Shown here piece by piece: positions 38,383 to 48,093 of a stretch of DNA of 64,000 bases (the first letter of the stretch is position 1; every line of letters starts with the position of its first letter). Under the pieces are notes generated by a model. The model ran no database searches, had not been told where the DNA came from, and worked only from the letters and a program-made list of their open reading frames with translations. Made by a program: the position numbers and the translations under genes. This DNA is from Sapientia aquatica (GTDB lineage: Bacteria > Pseudomonadota > Gammaproteobacteria > Burkholderiales > Burkholderiaceae_D): positions 682,001 through 746,000 of the forward strand of contig NZ_SMYL01000001.1 in the NCBI RefSeq assembly GCF_004358105.1, written 5' to 3'.

Positions 38383-39807
38383 TTATTTAAAACTGCTGAC
38401 CGTTGTTTGATCATTAAAGCCGCCGCCTAATGCGCGCACTAAATTAATCGTTAAATCAACTGCTCGGGTCTTCAATTCGATTTCGGCGCTTTGTTGACTG
38501 AGCAAGGCGCTTTGGGCGTTAAGCACGGTTATGCGGCTAACTAAACCCGCTTTTTCACGTTGCTGAGCTAAATCAAAAACCGCTTGCGCGCTGGCTTGCT
38601 GTTCGGCTTGTTGCTTTTGTAGTTTCGCAATCGAGCGCAAGGAGCTAATTTGGTCGGCGACATCGTGTACCGCTTCGATCAAGGTTTGGTTGTAGCTTTC
38701 AACTGCCATATCGTATTCCGCCGTTTTGCTGCTTAAATCGGCGCGCAATCGGCCACCATCAAAAATCGGCAAACTGATCGCTGGGCCAACCGCGTAATCG
38801 CGGCTTGAGCCATCGAGCCAATGACCGAAACCCAAACTGCTAAATCCAGCAAACGCGGTCAAGTTGATGTTGGGATAGAACTCAGTTTTGGTGACATCAA
38901 TTTGTTTGCTGGCTGCTAAAGCGCGATCACGAGCAGCCGAAATATCAGCGCGCCGGCCGATCAATTCGGCAGGAATCGCATCCGGTACATTCATGTTGAC
39001 CTTGCTGGGCAGCGTGGCAACGATGTTTTGCGTGGCTTCAGGGCCTTTGCCAATTAATGCCGCCAACGCGTTGCGAGACAAGCTCATTTGCTCTTCTTGC
39101 TTAATAATTTCGGCGCGAATCGCTGGAACGCTGCCGCGCGAGATTTGCACATCTTGCTCGGTATCGAGTCCAGCATTTAAACGCTGATGTGCGACATTCA
39201 ATAATTCTTCGCGCTGTGCTAACGTGGCTTCCAAGATTTTTTTCTGTTCAATCGCGCGGGCTAGGGAGAAATAACTTTTTGCCACGCTAGCTTCGATCAA
39301 CAAACGTGCTGATTGAATCTCTGCACGGGCGGCACGTTCATTACTTAAGGCCGCGTCCAAGGCAGCGCGATTTTTACCCCAAAAATCAAACTCGTATTTG
39401 GCATTCAACATCAACAAATTGGTGGAATACACCGAGCCAGCAAATGGAGGCGGGTAAATATAGTTTTCAGTGAAATGCTCAGGCGTTACGCTGGCAGCTA
39501 CACCCACGGTTGGCAGTTTACTGGCGTCAGTCGCGCGTGCAATGGCGGCGACTTTATCCAAGCGCGCCTTGGCTAATTTAATGGTCGGATTTTTTTCTAG
39601 CGCCTGTTCCATTAAGCTCGTCAGCACTGGGTCGTTGAGGGTTTCCCATGAAGCAGCGCCCGGCCATTGAATCGCTGCTGAGCTGAGTTTTAAATCGTCA
39701 GTGGAGGTAATAACTGCTTGCGGACTGATGCCCGAGTAATTGACGCAGCCAGCCAAGGCAAGCGATATCAATAAGATTGAACTACGTTTTAAGTGGTGTT
39801 TTTTCAT
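38383..39807 (-). CDS. Outer-membrane efflux lipoprotein, NodT/OprM family
   Basis: A 474-residue TolC-like outer-membrane channel protein. The signal peptide ends in a lipobox (LALAGC), so the mature N-terminal Cys is lipidated. Two duplicated OEP halves follow, with VAKSYFSLARAIEQ in the first and the LPIFDGGRLRADLSSKTAEY motif in the second. It stands 72 bases before emrA on the same strand, and serves as the exit duct of that pump. Confidence 0.92.
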   Translation of the reverse strand: MKKHHLKRSSILLISLALAGCVNYSGISPQAVITSTDDLKLSSAAIQWPGAASWETLNDPVLTSLMEQALEKNPTIKLAKARLDKVAAIARATDASKLPTVGVAASVTPEHFTENYIYPPPFAGSVYSTNLLMLNAKYEFDFWGKNRAALDAALSNERAARAEIQSARLLIEASVAKSYFSLARAIEQKKILEATLAQREELLNVAHQRLNAGLDTEQDVQISRGSVPAIRAEIIKQEEQMSLSRNALAALIGKGPEATQNIVATLPSKVNMNVPDAIPAELIGRRADISAARDRALAASKQIDVTKTEFYPNINLTAFAGFSSLGFGHWLDGSSRDYAVGPAISLPIFDGGRLRADLSSKTAEYDMAVESYNQTLIEAVHDVADQISSLRSIAKLQKQQAEQQASAQAVFDLAQQREKAGLVSRITVLNAQSALLSQQSAEIELKTRAVDLTINLVRALGGGFNDQTTVSSFK

Positions 39808-39868
39808 AGCAAGTCCGTATCGATCTGCATTGCAATAGTGGTTGAATAGTTAATAAGTTGACGGGTAC

Positions 39869-39893
39869 CACTCGACGATTCGCAAAGCGAGTG
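39869..39893. promoter_or_regulatory. Inverted repeat between marR and the efflux operon
   Basis: CACTCG and CGAGTG flank a 13-base centre. It lies about 60 bases upstream of the outer-membrane factor gene, where a MarR operator would be expected, but the arms are short. Confidence 0.3.
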
Positions 39894-39998
39894 AATAAAT
39901 AATAGGGAGTTCATTGTTGGTTGAAATGGAGGGGGAATTGGTTAAGGACGTTGGTCAGAGTAATCAGAGTAGTCGAGATTGTAATCAATAGTTAAAAA

Positions 39999-40496
39999 TT
40001 ACGTATTCATGCCGTTAGCTAACATTCGTCCCAGAAAATCTTTTAACAGATCATGTTCTTGCTGCGAAAAACCTCTCAAATGATGATTGGCGACTTTGCA
40101 CAAGTCCGCTGGAATCTTTTCGCAGACTTTTTTACCTTCTTCGGTCAGCGCTAAATGCACCACACGCCGATCTTGTTCAGAACGATTTCGGATCAACAGC
40201 CCTTTATTCTGTAATCGGTCCAGCATCCGAGTGGTTGCACCCGTATCCATATCGGTCTCTTTGGCTAGCGCTGCCGCCGTGTCTACTTTGCCGATATAAA
40301 TAAAGAGCAAAGGACGCCATTGCATTGCAGTCAAATCGTGCTTTTGCATTTCAATGTCGATCATTTTTAGCAATGAAATGTGCACGTTACGCAGCATGTA
40401 ACCTACGGTTGTGACCGGCGTGTAGTCCAGCGGCTGGTAAAACTCAATATCCTTGGTCTGCTCGCCCGATGTTGAGGTAGAGGAAGTGGAGTTCAT
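39999..40496 (-). CDS. MarR-family transcriptional regulator of the efflux operon
   Basis: A 165-residue MarR winged-helix dimer. The DNA-binding core is visible in MQWRPLLFIYIG, AAALAKETDMDTGATTRMLD and the wing LIRNRSEQDRRVVHLALTEEG. ATG 40496 is the first ATG; a TTG nine bases upstream is less likely. It lies upstream of and on the same strand as the outer-membrane factor, emrA and emrB, the arrangement of MarR-type repressors (such as EmrR) that are released by the pump's substrates. Confidence 0.9.
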   Translation of the reverse strand: MNSTSSTSTSGEQTKDIEFYQPLDYTPVTTVGYMLRNVHISLLKMIDIEMQKHDLTAMQWRPLLFIYIGKVDTAAALAKETDMDTGATTRMLDRLQNKGLLIRNRSEQDRRVVHLALTEEGKKVCEKIPADLCKVANHHLRGFSQQEHDLLKDFLGRMLANGMNT

Positions 40497-40711
40497 GCGG
40501 AACAAATTAGTCGATAAAAATCTAAAGCGAAAATATAGCTGCCTATGCAGCCATTGTCAAGGCAGTTTATTTTCGAGGCGGCTACTTTGTCCCGCTATTT
40601 TTGCAGAATATGAATTTTTTATTAAGCTTATTGAGGGCTAAGTGATTCAGCTCGTAAGGAAATTGCGACCTCAGTTAAAATGCAGCACTATTTCGCCAAC
40701 TAAGGAACAAC

Positions 40712-41014
40712 ATGATTAAGCACATTGTGATGTGGAAGTTAAAAGAACACGCCGAAGGTTCAGATAAGGCCGCCAATCTGAGCAAAATGAAAATGCTATT
40801 GGAAAGTTGCGCAAATATAGTTCCTGGCATGACCGCGCTAGAAGTAGCGATTGCCGTGCCGGAATTGGAAGCGACCTACGATATTATTTTGTACACCGAA
40901 TTTACTGACAAAGCGGCCTTAGACGCATACCAAGTGCACCCAACTCATCAAGCAATCAAACCATTTATCGGTGCGGTGCGGGAAGAACGTCAATGCATGG
41001 ATTACCAAGTTTAA
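40712..41014 (+). CDS. Dabb (stress-responsive A/B barrel) family protein
   Basis: A 100-residue protein of the dimeric alpha-beta barrel superfamily. It has the opening strand MIKHIVMWKLKE, DIILYTEFTDKAALDAYQ and HPTHQAIKPFI, all typical of the Dabb domain. The function in bacteria is usually unknown. AAGGAAC precedes the ATG. The next gene starts one base after its stop, so they are co-transcribed. Confidence 0.9.
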   Translation: MIKHIVMWKLKEHAEGSDKAANLSKMKMLLESCANIVPGMTALEVAIAVPELEATYDIILYTEFTDKAALDAYQVHPTHQAIKPFIGAVREERQCMDYQV

Positions 41015-41015
41015 G

Positions 41016-42062
41016 ATGAGTGAGGAACACCGTTTGCCTGCTCAAACCTATCAACGCATCGTTTTAGCTGCCCGACCACGCGGGCAAGTTGCTCCGGAAA
41101 ACTTTCGGCTGGAAACTGCAACGTTACCGACAATTGACGATTTGAAGATTAACGAGGTCGTGATCAAAAATCACTATTTGTCGCTCGACCCGTATATGCG
41201 CGGGCGCATGTCCAAAGCCAAAAGCTATGCCGAACCGCAAGCGCTAGATCAGACCATGATAGGCGCGACAGCGGGGCAGGTCGTTGCGTCGCGACATGCT
41301 GATTTTTTGCCTGGTGATTACGTCTCGGGCATGTTGGGTTGGACAGAAATGGCCATTGAAGATGGCGCTGCCTTGCGAAAAGTTGATGCGGTGATTTTGC
41401 CTTTGTCGGTCTATTTAAGCGTGCTCGGCATGCCGGGCGTCACGGCGTGGTATGGAATTCATCGGATTCTGCAAGCCAAAGCCGGGCAAACCTTGGTCGT
41501 GTCGGCTGCCGGTGGCGCAGTGGGCAGCGTAGTCGGTCAATTGGCTAAACTAATCGGCTGTCGGGTCGTTGGCATTGCCGGTGGCGAGCAGAAATGTGCT
41601 TACATAGTTGATGAGTTAGGTTTTGATTCCTGTGTCGATTACAAAAAGTTTGCCAGCGAAGAAGAATTAACGGACAGCTTGGCTGCTGCGACGCCCGATG
41701 GAATTGATTTGCTGTTTGAAAATGTCGGCGGCCGCATCTTTGATGCTAGCTTGGCGCGCCTAAATCCCTACGCTAAGATCGCTTTGTGCGGCATGATTGC
41801 CGGTTACAGCGCCAATAGCGATAATGCGCAAGCACTTAAAAACAGCGGTAAATTATTAACCATGCGCGCCACCTTGCAGGGTTTTATCGTCACCGAACAC
41901 ATGGATGTGTGGCCTCAAGCCTTGGCTGAACTAACCGAATTGATGGTGGCAAAAAAACTGCATTATAAAGAAATGATAGCGCAAGGATTAGCCGCTGCAC
42001 CGAATGCGTTTATTGGATTGTTGAGCGGGAAAAATTTAGGTAAGCAGTTAGTTCGTTTTTAA
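41016..42062 (+). CDS. NADP-dependent oxidoreductase, CurA-type medium-chain reductase
   Basis: A 348-residue zinc-independent medium-chain reductase of the leukotriene B4 dehydrogenase/curcumin reductase group, which reduces alpha,beta-unsaturated ketones with NADPH. Visible are LSLDPYMRGRMSKAKSYAEP, the Rossmann motif AAGGAVGSVVGQLAK and LFENVGGRIFDASL. No catalytic or structural zinc cysteines occur. ATG 41016 follows the Dabb stop by one base; the longer frame from 40971 overlaps that gene. Confidence 0.9.
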   Translation: MSEEHRLPAQTYQRIVLAARPRGQVAPENFRLETATLPTIDDLKINEVVIKNHYLSLDPYMRGRMSKAKSYAEPQALDQTMIGATAGQVVASRHADFLPGDYVSGMLGWTEMAIEDGAALRKVDAVILPLSVYLSVLGMPGVTAWYGIHRILQAKAGQTLVVSAAGGAVGSVVGQLAKLIGCRVVGIAGGEQKCAYIVDELGFDSCVDYKKFASEEELTDSLAAATPDGIDLLFENVGGRIFDASLARLNPYAKIALCGMIAGYSANSDNAQALKNSGKLLTMRATLQGFIVTEHMDVWPQALAELTELMVAKKLHYKEMIAQGLAAAPNAFIGLLSGKNLGKQLVRF

Positions 42063-42148
42063 TGTTATCGGCGTTTTTTCGCTTAAATTTACAGTCAACA
42101 ATTTCGTCTTATCTCCGAGTAAAGTCTAGCTAAATAGGAAATCGAAAA

Positions 42149-42574
42149 ATGTCCATTACCATCGTATTAGATAACTGGTCAGTTCATAAAGAAGCCGCGC
42201 GCGCGATTCGAATGCAGGTATTTGTGATCGAACAAAATGTACCGATTGAATTAGAGTGGGATGATATGGACGAGGTTTGCGTGCATGCGATTGCGAGCGA
42301 CGAAAACGGTCAAGCGGTGGGGACGGGCCGCTTACTACCGGACGGTCATATCGGACGAATGGCCGTCATGGCAAGTGCACGTGGGACTGGTGTGGGCAGC
42401 CAAATTTTGACTAGCTTAATGGCAGCGGCAAAGCAGCGCGGCGATAAACGTGTTGTGCTAAGCGCCCAGCGTCAAGCCGAAGGATTTTACGCAGCACATG
42501 GATTTCGTGTGCTGGGCGATGAGTATTTGGAAGCGGGAATTCTACATATTACGATGGAACATTTTTTTAATTGA
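42149..42574 (+). CDS. GNAT-family N-acetyltransferase
   Basis: A 141-residue acetyltransferase. The acetyl-CoA pyrophosphate loop is present as RMAVMASARGTGVGSQI, and VFVIEQNVPIELEWDD near residue 30 marks the ElaA/YjcF-like branch. The ending AHGFRVLGDEYLEAGILHITM completes the fold. AGGA upstream supports the start. The acceptor substrate is unknown. It lies 86 bases after the reductase gene and converges with the response regulator. Confidence 0.88.
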   Translation: MSITIVLDNWSVHKEAARAIRMQVFVIEQNVPIELEWDDMDEVCVHAIASDENGQAVGTGRLLPDGHIGRMAVMASARGTGVGSQILTSLMAAAKQRGDKRVVLSAQRQAEGFYAAHGFRVLGDEYLEAGILHITMEHFFN

Positions 42575-42622
42575 TCGAACCCAAAAAATGTTCCTCGTGA
42601 ACCGTGATTAGCAGGCAGCGGA

Positions 42623-43270
42623 CTATTCAATGAGTTGATTTTTAATAGCGTAGTGCGTCAACTCGGCATTATTTTTTAACTTCATTTTGATTAAAACACG
42701 GGCGCGATATTCGCTAATGGTTTTGACCGACAGCGACAATTCTTTGGCGATGTCGCTTACCGCTTTGCCCGAGGCAATCAACGTCATGGTTTGGTATTCA
42801 CGATCGGACAGTGTTTCGTGTAAGTTGACGGAATGCTCGTCGTCAATATGATTGGCTAGTTGCTGCGCCACGGACGCATTAATGTATTTCAATCCAACGG
42901 CAACTTGGCGAATAGCGGTGACCAATTCTTTTGGCGCGCTTTGCTTATTCAGATAGCCCGATGCACCGGCTTTTAAGGCGCGGATGGCATATTGTTCTTC
43001 CGGGTGCATGGTGAGCATCACAACGGCGATAGCGGGATGTTCTTTTTTGATCTGCTTTAGCACTTCAATACCGCTTTTATCGGGTAGGGAAATATCGAGC
43101 AGTAGCACGTTAAATTCATGTTCCCGACAAAGCTTGATGGTGCTGTTACCAGTTTCTGCTTCGCCTTTTACAACGATGTCTTTGGTGTCAGCCAGAATCT
43201 GTTTTAAGCCCTCTCGAACGATGGCGTGGTCGTCGGCAATAATGACTTCGATGATGGTATGTTCTTTCAA
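42623..43270 (-). CDS. NarL/FixJ-family response regulator
   Basis: A 215-residue two-component regulator. The receiver domain has the acidic pair in IIADDHAIVREGL, the phospho-acceptor Asp in LLLDISLPD, Thr in VVMLTMHPEE and Lys in YLNKQSA. The C-terminal LuxR-type helix-turn-helix (LSDREYQTMTLIASGKAV, then SVKTISEYRARVL) binds DNA. It follows the kinase gene by 47 bases on the same strand, so it is almost certainly that kinase's partner. Its target genes are unknown. Confidence 0.94.
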   Translation of the reverse strand: MKEHTIIEVIIADDHAIVREGLKQILADTKDIVVKGEAETGNSTIKLCREHEFNVLLLDISLPDKSGIEVLKQIKKEHPAIAVVMLTMHPEEQYAIRALKAGASGYLNKQSAPKELVTAIRQVAVGLKYINASVAQQLANHIDDEHSVNLHETLSDREYQTMTLIASGKAVSDIAKELSLSVKTISEYRARVLIKMKLKNNAELTHYAIKNQLIE

Positions 43271-43317
43271 CTTGTGTCCTTGATGTGCGTGATAGGGTTG
43301 TTGTTAACAACGCATGT

Positions 43318-44811
43318 TTATAACAGCGATAACTGATCGCTCATCGGCTCTTCAGCGGGGAATACAAAATTCTTGGGTTGTATCATCAGCGGAATTTTTA
43401 TCGCGATCACACAGCCGTTATTGGGCTGTGAATCGACGATGATAGAGCCGCCAATTTCTTTGCAGCGCTCTGACATTCCTAATAGTCCGAATGAATTTGG
43501 TTTGCGCTCATCGTTATTCTCTAAACCACAGCCATTGTCTGCAATCGTCAAGCTAATGCTGGTGCGAGTGTACACAATCGCCAAACTGGCGTAAGTGGCG
43601 TTGGCGTGTTTGGCGATGTTGGTGAGGGCTTCTTGCACCATCCTAAAGATCGCAGTAGCGTTTTCAGCGGATAAGGAAATGTCGTATTTGTTGGTGGTAA
43701 ATGAGCAGCGAATGTTGTACTGCTTCTCGAATTCTTTGACCTGCCAATCCAGCGCCGGAATAATCCCCAAATCTAATACGGAAGGGCGTAAATCGCGCGC
43801 GATGCGATGACCGGCTTCAATAGTGCGATCGATCAGAGTATCCACGTATTGGGTTTTTTCGGCTAACCAAGGTTGGTCTTTAGGCAGTCGGTTTTCTAGC
43901 GTATGCAAAATCATTTTAACGGCGACCAAATTGCCGCCCATGTCGTCGTGAATTTCCCGCGCGATATTCATTCGCTCTTGTTCTTTGATGCGCTCGATAT
44001 GGGCCGACAATTCGGCCAGACGTTGACGATAAAGATGATTTTCAACCGAGATAAGTTTGCGCTCGGTGATGTCAGTAATAATGCCTTCCAAGATTACATT
44101 TTCTTCGGAGAGCTTGCGCGGCATGGCGCGGATGTGTATCCACTTAATATCGCTCCATTGAGCGATCCAAACACGGCCTTCCCAGTTCCATGGATTTTGC
44201 GAATAGGCCGATTCCTGCATGCTGCTGTGATAGGAGGCTAAATCTTCGGGCAGGATTAAATCGGTAAACTTGGACGAATTAAGGTATAAATTATCGGGCG
44301 TGACGCCGAGCGTGCTTTCGCAGTTTTGGCTTAAAAACAAATATTTGATCAGGCCACTTTTACTCAATAAGCTTTGAAAAACCAAGCCCGGCAAATTGGC
44401 AATAATCCCAGCACAACGCGCTTCGCTTTCTGAGGCGGCTTCAATCGCATTTTGTTGAATGCTAATATCCGTGCCGATAACAAGTAATGTTTCTTCGTCG
44501 TCGATCTTGTGCCGTAAAATGTGCAGCACCACTGGATAGCGCGATCCGTTTTTACAGGTATGCAGCGTTTTGAATTCGACTTTTTGTTGGCGACCCGAGA
44601 GTAACGGTTCTAATTGGTTTTGCCATTCAGTTTGGGTAAACTCACGGGCGATTTGCCACGGTCGCATTTGCTGCAGTTCTTCGAACGAATAGCCCAAGCC
44701 GGTTAAGGCGGTTTGATTGACTTGTTGATAGGTGCACGTTGCTGCATCAATCAAATAAATTTCATTGAAACAGCCTTCAATCAATTTGTTGAGTAAACCT
44801 TGAGTATCCAT
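43318..44811 (-). CDS. PAS-domain sensor histidine kinase, NarX/DegS type
   Basis: A 497-residue kinase without a membrane segment, so it senses inside the cell. Two PAS modules (about residues 1-115 and 130-255) precede a HisKA_3 dimerisation domain with the phospho-acceptor His in NIAREIHDDMGGNLVAV, and an HATPase_c domain with LTIADNGCGLE and SFGLLGMSERCKEIGG. No cysteines or haem motif in the PAS domains give away the signal. It is transcribed ahead of the response regulator. Confidence 0.93.
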   Translation of the reverse strand: MDTQGLLNKLIEGCFNEIYLIDAATCTYQQVNQTALTGLGYSFEELQQMRPWQIAREFTQTEWQNQLEPLLSGRQQKVEFKTLHTCKNGSRYPVVLHILRHKIDDEETLLVIGTDISIQQNAIEAASESEARCAGIIANLPGLVFQSLLSKSGLIKYLFLSQNCESTLGVTPDNLYLNSSKFTDLILPEDLASYHSSMQESAYSQNPWNWEGRVWIAQWSDIKWIHIRAMPRKLSEENVILEGIITDITERKLISVENHLYRQRLAELSAHIERIKEQERMNIAREIHDDMGGNLVAVKMILHTLENRLPKDQPWLAEKTQYVDTLIDRTIEAGHRIARDLRPSVLDLGIIPALDWQVKEFEKQYNIRCSFTTNKYDISLSAENATAIFRMVQEALTNIAKHANATYASLAIVYTRTSISLTIADNGCGLENNDERKPNSFGLLGMSERCKEIGGSIIVDSQPNNGCVIAIKIPLMIQPKNFVFPAEEPMSDQLSLL

Positions 44812-45046
44812 AAATATCTACTCTCGCTTTCTATATTAGCCAGAAATGATACTGTTATTGGACTAATGGGGGAAACAGACTTTGTGGCGAAATTATACTG
44901 AATATGTTGGTAGTGCTAGCAACGGCGCATCTCGCTTTCTATCGTAACAACAAGTTACCATAGCATCAATATTTTTGTGGATTTAAAGCAATATTTGTGG
45001 TGCGGCAACAAAACGCTAGTTTGAACTATAAAGGTAATAAAAAGCA

Positions 45047-45598
45047 ATGAGTGAAAACATAAATCTGGATGACGATGACGAGCAAACCAGCGCCTTATTA
45101 AAAATACCTCCTGGTGCAAAAAATTACATCACCATGCCCGGCTACGTCGCCATGAAAGATGAATTGCTGCAATTGATCGACGTTGAGCGCCCAGAAGTTG
45201 TCAAGATCGTACATTGGGCCGCATCAAACGGCGATCGCTCAGAAAACGGCGATTACATTTACGGCAAGCGCCGCCTGCGCGAGATTGATCGGCGGATTCG
45301 GTTCTTAACTAAACGATTAGATTTGGCCGAAGTGGTCGATCCAACGATTCATCATGGAAGCGATCAGATTTTCTTCGGTGCGACGGTCAAATACGAGACG
45401 CAAAACGGAACCGAACACGAAATCACGATAGTGGGTGTGGATGAGTTCGATCCCTTACGCGGAAAAATCAGTTGGGTCTCGCCAGTCGCGCGAGCGCTCA
45501 ACAAAGCGCACGAAGGCGATTCGATTTCGCTACAAACTCCCGCAGGGATTGAGGAAATCGTTATCCTCGAAGTGAGCTATCCCGCGCCAGCGCATTAA
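45047..45598 (+). CDS. greB: Transcription elongation factor GreB
   Basis: GreB binds the secondary channel of RNA polymerase and stimulates cleavage of backtracked transcripts. The 183 residues contain the coiled-coil tip GDRSENGDYIYGKRRLREI with the acidic residues needed for cleavage, and IRFLTKRLDLAEVVD, which is GreB rather than GreA. The first ~25 residues are an acidic extension (NLDDDDEQ) common in betaproteobacterial GreB. AAGG lies upstream of the ATG. A separate GreA is encoded at 60160. It stands alone. Confidence 0.94.
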   Translation: MSENINLDDDDEQTSALLKIPPGAKNYITMPGYVAMKDELLQLIDVERPEVVKIVHWAASNGDRSENGDYIYGKRRLREIDRRIRFLTKRLDLAEVVDPTIHHGSDQIFFGATVKYETQNGTEHEITIVGVDEFDPLRGKISWVSPVARALNKAHEGDSISLQTPAGIEEIVILEVSYPAPAH

Positions 45599-45808
45599 AT
45601 TGGGCTGTATTGATCGGTTCTGCTGGCGTCAATTTTTAAATCCATTCAATGCTCTGTCATTCATTGACTTAGCTCAACCCCTGCGAAAACAGCACGATTA
45701 GGATGAAGGAGTTGTGACGGCTGCATCGTCACGACTTAGCCGCTTCCATCGCTAGATGGCCATGGAATGCCAAAAAATATGTCTAACTGTTTTTTGTGGG
45801 AGTTTGCC

Positions 45809-46666
45809 GTGGCATACAAAACCATCTTGGTCTATGTGGATGATTCACCGCATTTGGTCAATCGTGTCAATTTTTCCGCCAAAGTTGCGCAGAGCGAAAT
45901 GGCGCATTTGATTGGCGTTGCGGTAACTGGTATTTCGCGCTTGTTACAGCTTCCCACGATCAACGTCGATCCGCAGTTTGCTGCCAATGGTAATCCCTAT
46001 AAGCCCGAATACATCGACCAATTGCGGCATAACGCGCAATCGGCGCTGACTAAGTTTAAAGAAATCGTAAAGCCCTTTAATTTGCCATCGATTGAAACCA
46101 AACTCATTGATGATGACGCCTCAGACGCAATTAGTTCGCAGGGCGTGTATGCCGATTTGATCGTATTAGGCCAAAACGATAACGATAATCCCTCGTTAAT
46201 TGCCAAGGTGGATTTTCCTGAATACGTCGCGCTGCATTCGTCTTGCCCAGTATTGATTATTCCTTGTGCGCCGCGCACCGAAACCATTGGTGATTCTGTG
46301 TTAATTGCGTGGAATGGCAGCATGGCGGCTTCACGCGCGGTGCGTAACGCAATGCCATTTCTGCAACGTGCCAAGAATGTTCGCATCGCCATCTTTGAGT
46401 CGGCCAACACTGACAAAGCCAAGCAACAAGAATCATGTGAAGAAATTGTGGCATTTCTTGAGCGTCACCATATCCAAGTTGAATTAGTTCGACGCACTGT
46501 GGTGGATAACATTGGTCAGGCCATGCTGGAACTAGCAATAGAAAAGCAGGTCGATTTAATGGTAATGGGCTGCGTCGCACACCAGCGCTGGCGCGGAGTT
46601 TTATTGGGCGGATCGACGAGGGTAATTTTGGAAAATGCGACGATACCAGTTTTAATGTCGCATTAG
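45809..46666 (+). CDS. Universal stress protein with two Usp domains
   Basis: A 285-residue protein of two tandem UspA-like domains (about 1-150 and 155-285), as in UspE. The first opens with AYKTILVYVDDS; the second ends with MGCVAHQRWRGVLLGGSTRVIL, a near-complete ATP-binding motif. I chose GTG 45809, since GGGAG lies six bases upstream and the product then begins exactly like other family members; a longer frame from 45767 adds a poor leader. Targets are unknown. Confidence 0.9.
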   Translation: MAYKTILVYVDDSPHLVNRVNFSAKVAQSEMAHLIGVAVTGISRLLQLPTINVDPQFAANGNPYKPEYIDQLRHNAQSALTKFKEIVKPFNLPSIETKLIDDDASDAISSQGVYADLIVLGQNDNDNPSLIAKVDFPEYVALHSSCPVLIIPCAPRTETIGDSVLIAWNGSMAASRAVRNAMPFLQRAKNVRIAIFESANTDKAKQQESCEEIVAFLERHHIQVELVRRTVVDNIGQAMLELAIEKQVDLMVMGCVAHQRWRGVLLGGSTRVILENATIPVLMSH

Positions 46667-46731
46667 ATTTAGCGCCGCATAGTTGGATAGCCGCTCGATT
46701 AGAAAATAGTCAGAAACTAGGAGGTTTGAAC

Positions 46732-47139
46732 ATGGAGCGAATCGAATGGACACCGGATTTATCCTTGGGACTGCCTGATGTTGATGCAGCTCATAAATTA
46801 TTTCTGGATCAACTTGTGAGTCTGGCCGATGCGCCCGATAGCGAGCTGGTTAATTTGTTGCCGCCCTTGATTGCCGGTATGGAGAGCGACTTTTATCAGG
46901 AAGAAGCCTTGATGGAAAAAGTCAATTACCCTGAAATCAAAGTCCACCGCGAGCAACACGCCCGAGTTTTAAGTGCTTTGCATAACGCCATGCCAGATGT
47001 TTTACGCAATGATTTTGCCTTGGCCAGAAAAGCGCTTGAGCTGTTACCGCAATGGTCGGTGATGCACATTATCACGGTCGATAAAGCATTGGCGCTTTAC
47101 CTAAAAGAAATCAAGGCGTTAACGAACGAAAAAAGTTAG
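46732..47139 (+). CDS. Hemerythrin-domain protein lacking one iron ligand
   Basis: A 135-residue four-helix-bundle protein of the bacteriohemerythrin family, which binds O2 at a di-iron centre. Six of the seven usual ligands are in register: His21 (DAAHKLF), Glu57 (QEEALM), His72 and His76 (HREQH), His112 and Asp117 (HIITVD). The second histidine, four residues before Glu57, is replaced by Asp53 (SDFYQEE). So the iron site is altered or unable to bind O2 normally. AGGAGG stands seven bases before ATG 46732. It is not adjacent to chemotaxis or c-di-GMP genes; the universal stress gene lies 65 bases upstream. Confidence 0.88.
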   Translation: MERIEWTPDLSLGLPDVDAAHKLFLDQLVSLADAPDSELVNLLPPLIAGMESDFYQEEALMEKVNYPEIKVHREQHARVLSALHNAMPDVLRNDFALARKALELLPQWSVMHIITVDKALALYLKEIKALTNEKS

Positions 47140-47253
47140 TAGCAATTCTTCACCTTCCCACGCAAGCTGACTAACTCAGCAATCACCGGTTGCAGGATAT
47201 ACTACGGAGCCAAACAAATTTGAATTGGCTTTTCTCTTGCAACCGAGTGCATT

Positions 47254-48048
47254 ATGTTCATCGATACCCATTGTCATTTAGATGCCGCTGAATTTAACGG
47301 CCAAGGAGCAGCCGCTGCGGAGCGTGCGGCGGCCAATGGCGTGCACCGTGTCATCATTCCCGCAGTCTCCGTGGATAACTTTTCTAGTGTCGCCGCGCTT
47401 GGTCGCTTTGGCGGTTATGCGCTGGGAATCCATCCCTTATTTGTCCCTGATGCCGCAGAAAAAGACTTAGAGGTTTTGCGTCAGAGCGTTAATCAAGCGC
47501 TCGCTGACCCGCATTTTGTCGCCGTCGGTGAAATAGGTTTGGATTTTTTTGTGCCTGAGTTGACCACGCCAGAAATGCGCGAAAAGCAGACCTATTTCTA
47601 CCGCGAACAATGCAAGATCGCACGCGATGCCGGTTTGCCGGTTTTGCTGCATGTGCGTCGTTCGGTCGATCCGATTTTAAAAACATTACGCCAGATCACG
47701 CCAAAAGGCGGCATCGCGCATGCCTTCAATGGTAGTGATCAGCAGGCCGAGATTTTTATTCAGCTTGGTTTTAAATTAGGTTTTGGCGGTGCATTAACTT
47801 ATACGCGCGCGCTGCAAATTCGACGTTTAGCGACCAATCTTCCCTTGAGCGCCATCGTATTGGAAACCGACTCGCCCGATATTTCACCCAACTGGCTAGC
47901 AGCCGGACAAAACTCGCCCGAACAGTTGCCCAGAATCGCGCAGGTGTTAGCTGAGCTGCGCGGGATCTCAATTGAGCAACTTGCCCAGCAGACGACACGC
48001 AATGCCTACGATGTATTGCCGCGCTTGATTCGGAACGATAGCGCATAA
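47254..48048 (+). CDS. TatD-family metal-dependent DNase, YjjV-like
   Basis: A 264-residue TIM-barrel hydrolase. The metal ligands are present in order: DTHCHLD at the start, VGEIGLD near residue 93, LLHVRRS, IAHAFNGS and LETDSPD. Family members are 3'-5' exonucleases or D-aminoacyl-tRNA deacylase-like enzymes; the pattern is closer to YjjV than to TatD itself. It lies 45 bases ahead of comEC on the same strand. Confidence 0.92.
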   Translation: MFIDTHCHLDAAEFNGQGAAAAERAAANGVHRVIIPAVSVDNFSSVAALGRFGGYALGIHPLFVPDAAEKDLEVLRQSVNQALADPHFVAVGEIGLDFFVPELTTPEMREKQTYFYREQCKIARDAGLPVLLHVRRSVDPILKTLRQITPKGGIAHAFNGSDQQAEIFIQLGFKLGFGGALTYTRALQIRRLATNLPLSAIVLETDSPDISPNWLAAGQNSPEQLPRIAQVLAELRGISIEQLAQQTTRNAYDVLPRLIRNDSA

Positions 48049-48093
48049 GCCTAATCTGAGACGCGTTAGCTTAGCGAGGTTTCAAAAAAGCAG

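Noticed and set aside
32683-40505. Arsenic and drug-efflux genes as a mobile resistance island
   Set aside because: Both operons have base composition and spacing like their surroundings, and no integrase, direct repeats or tRNA borders are present.
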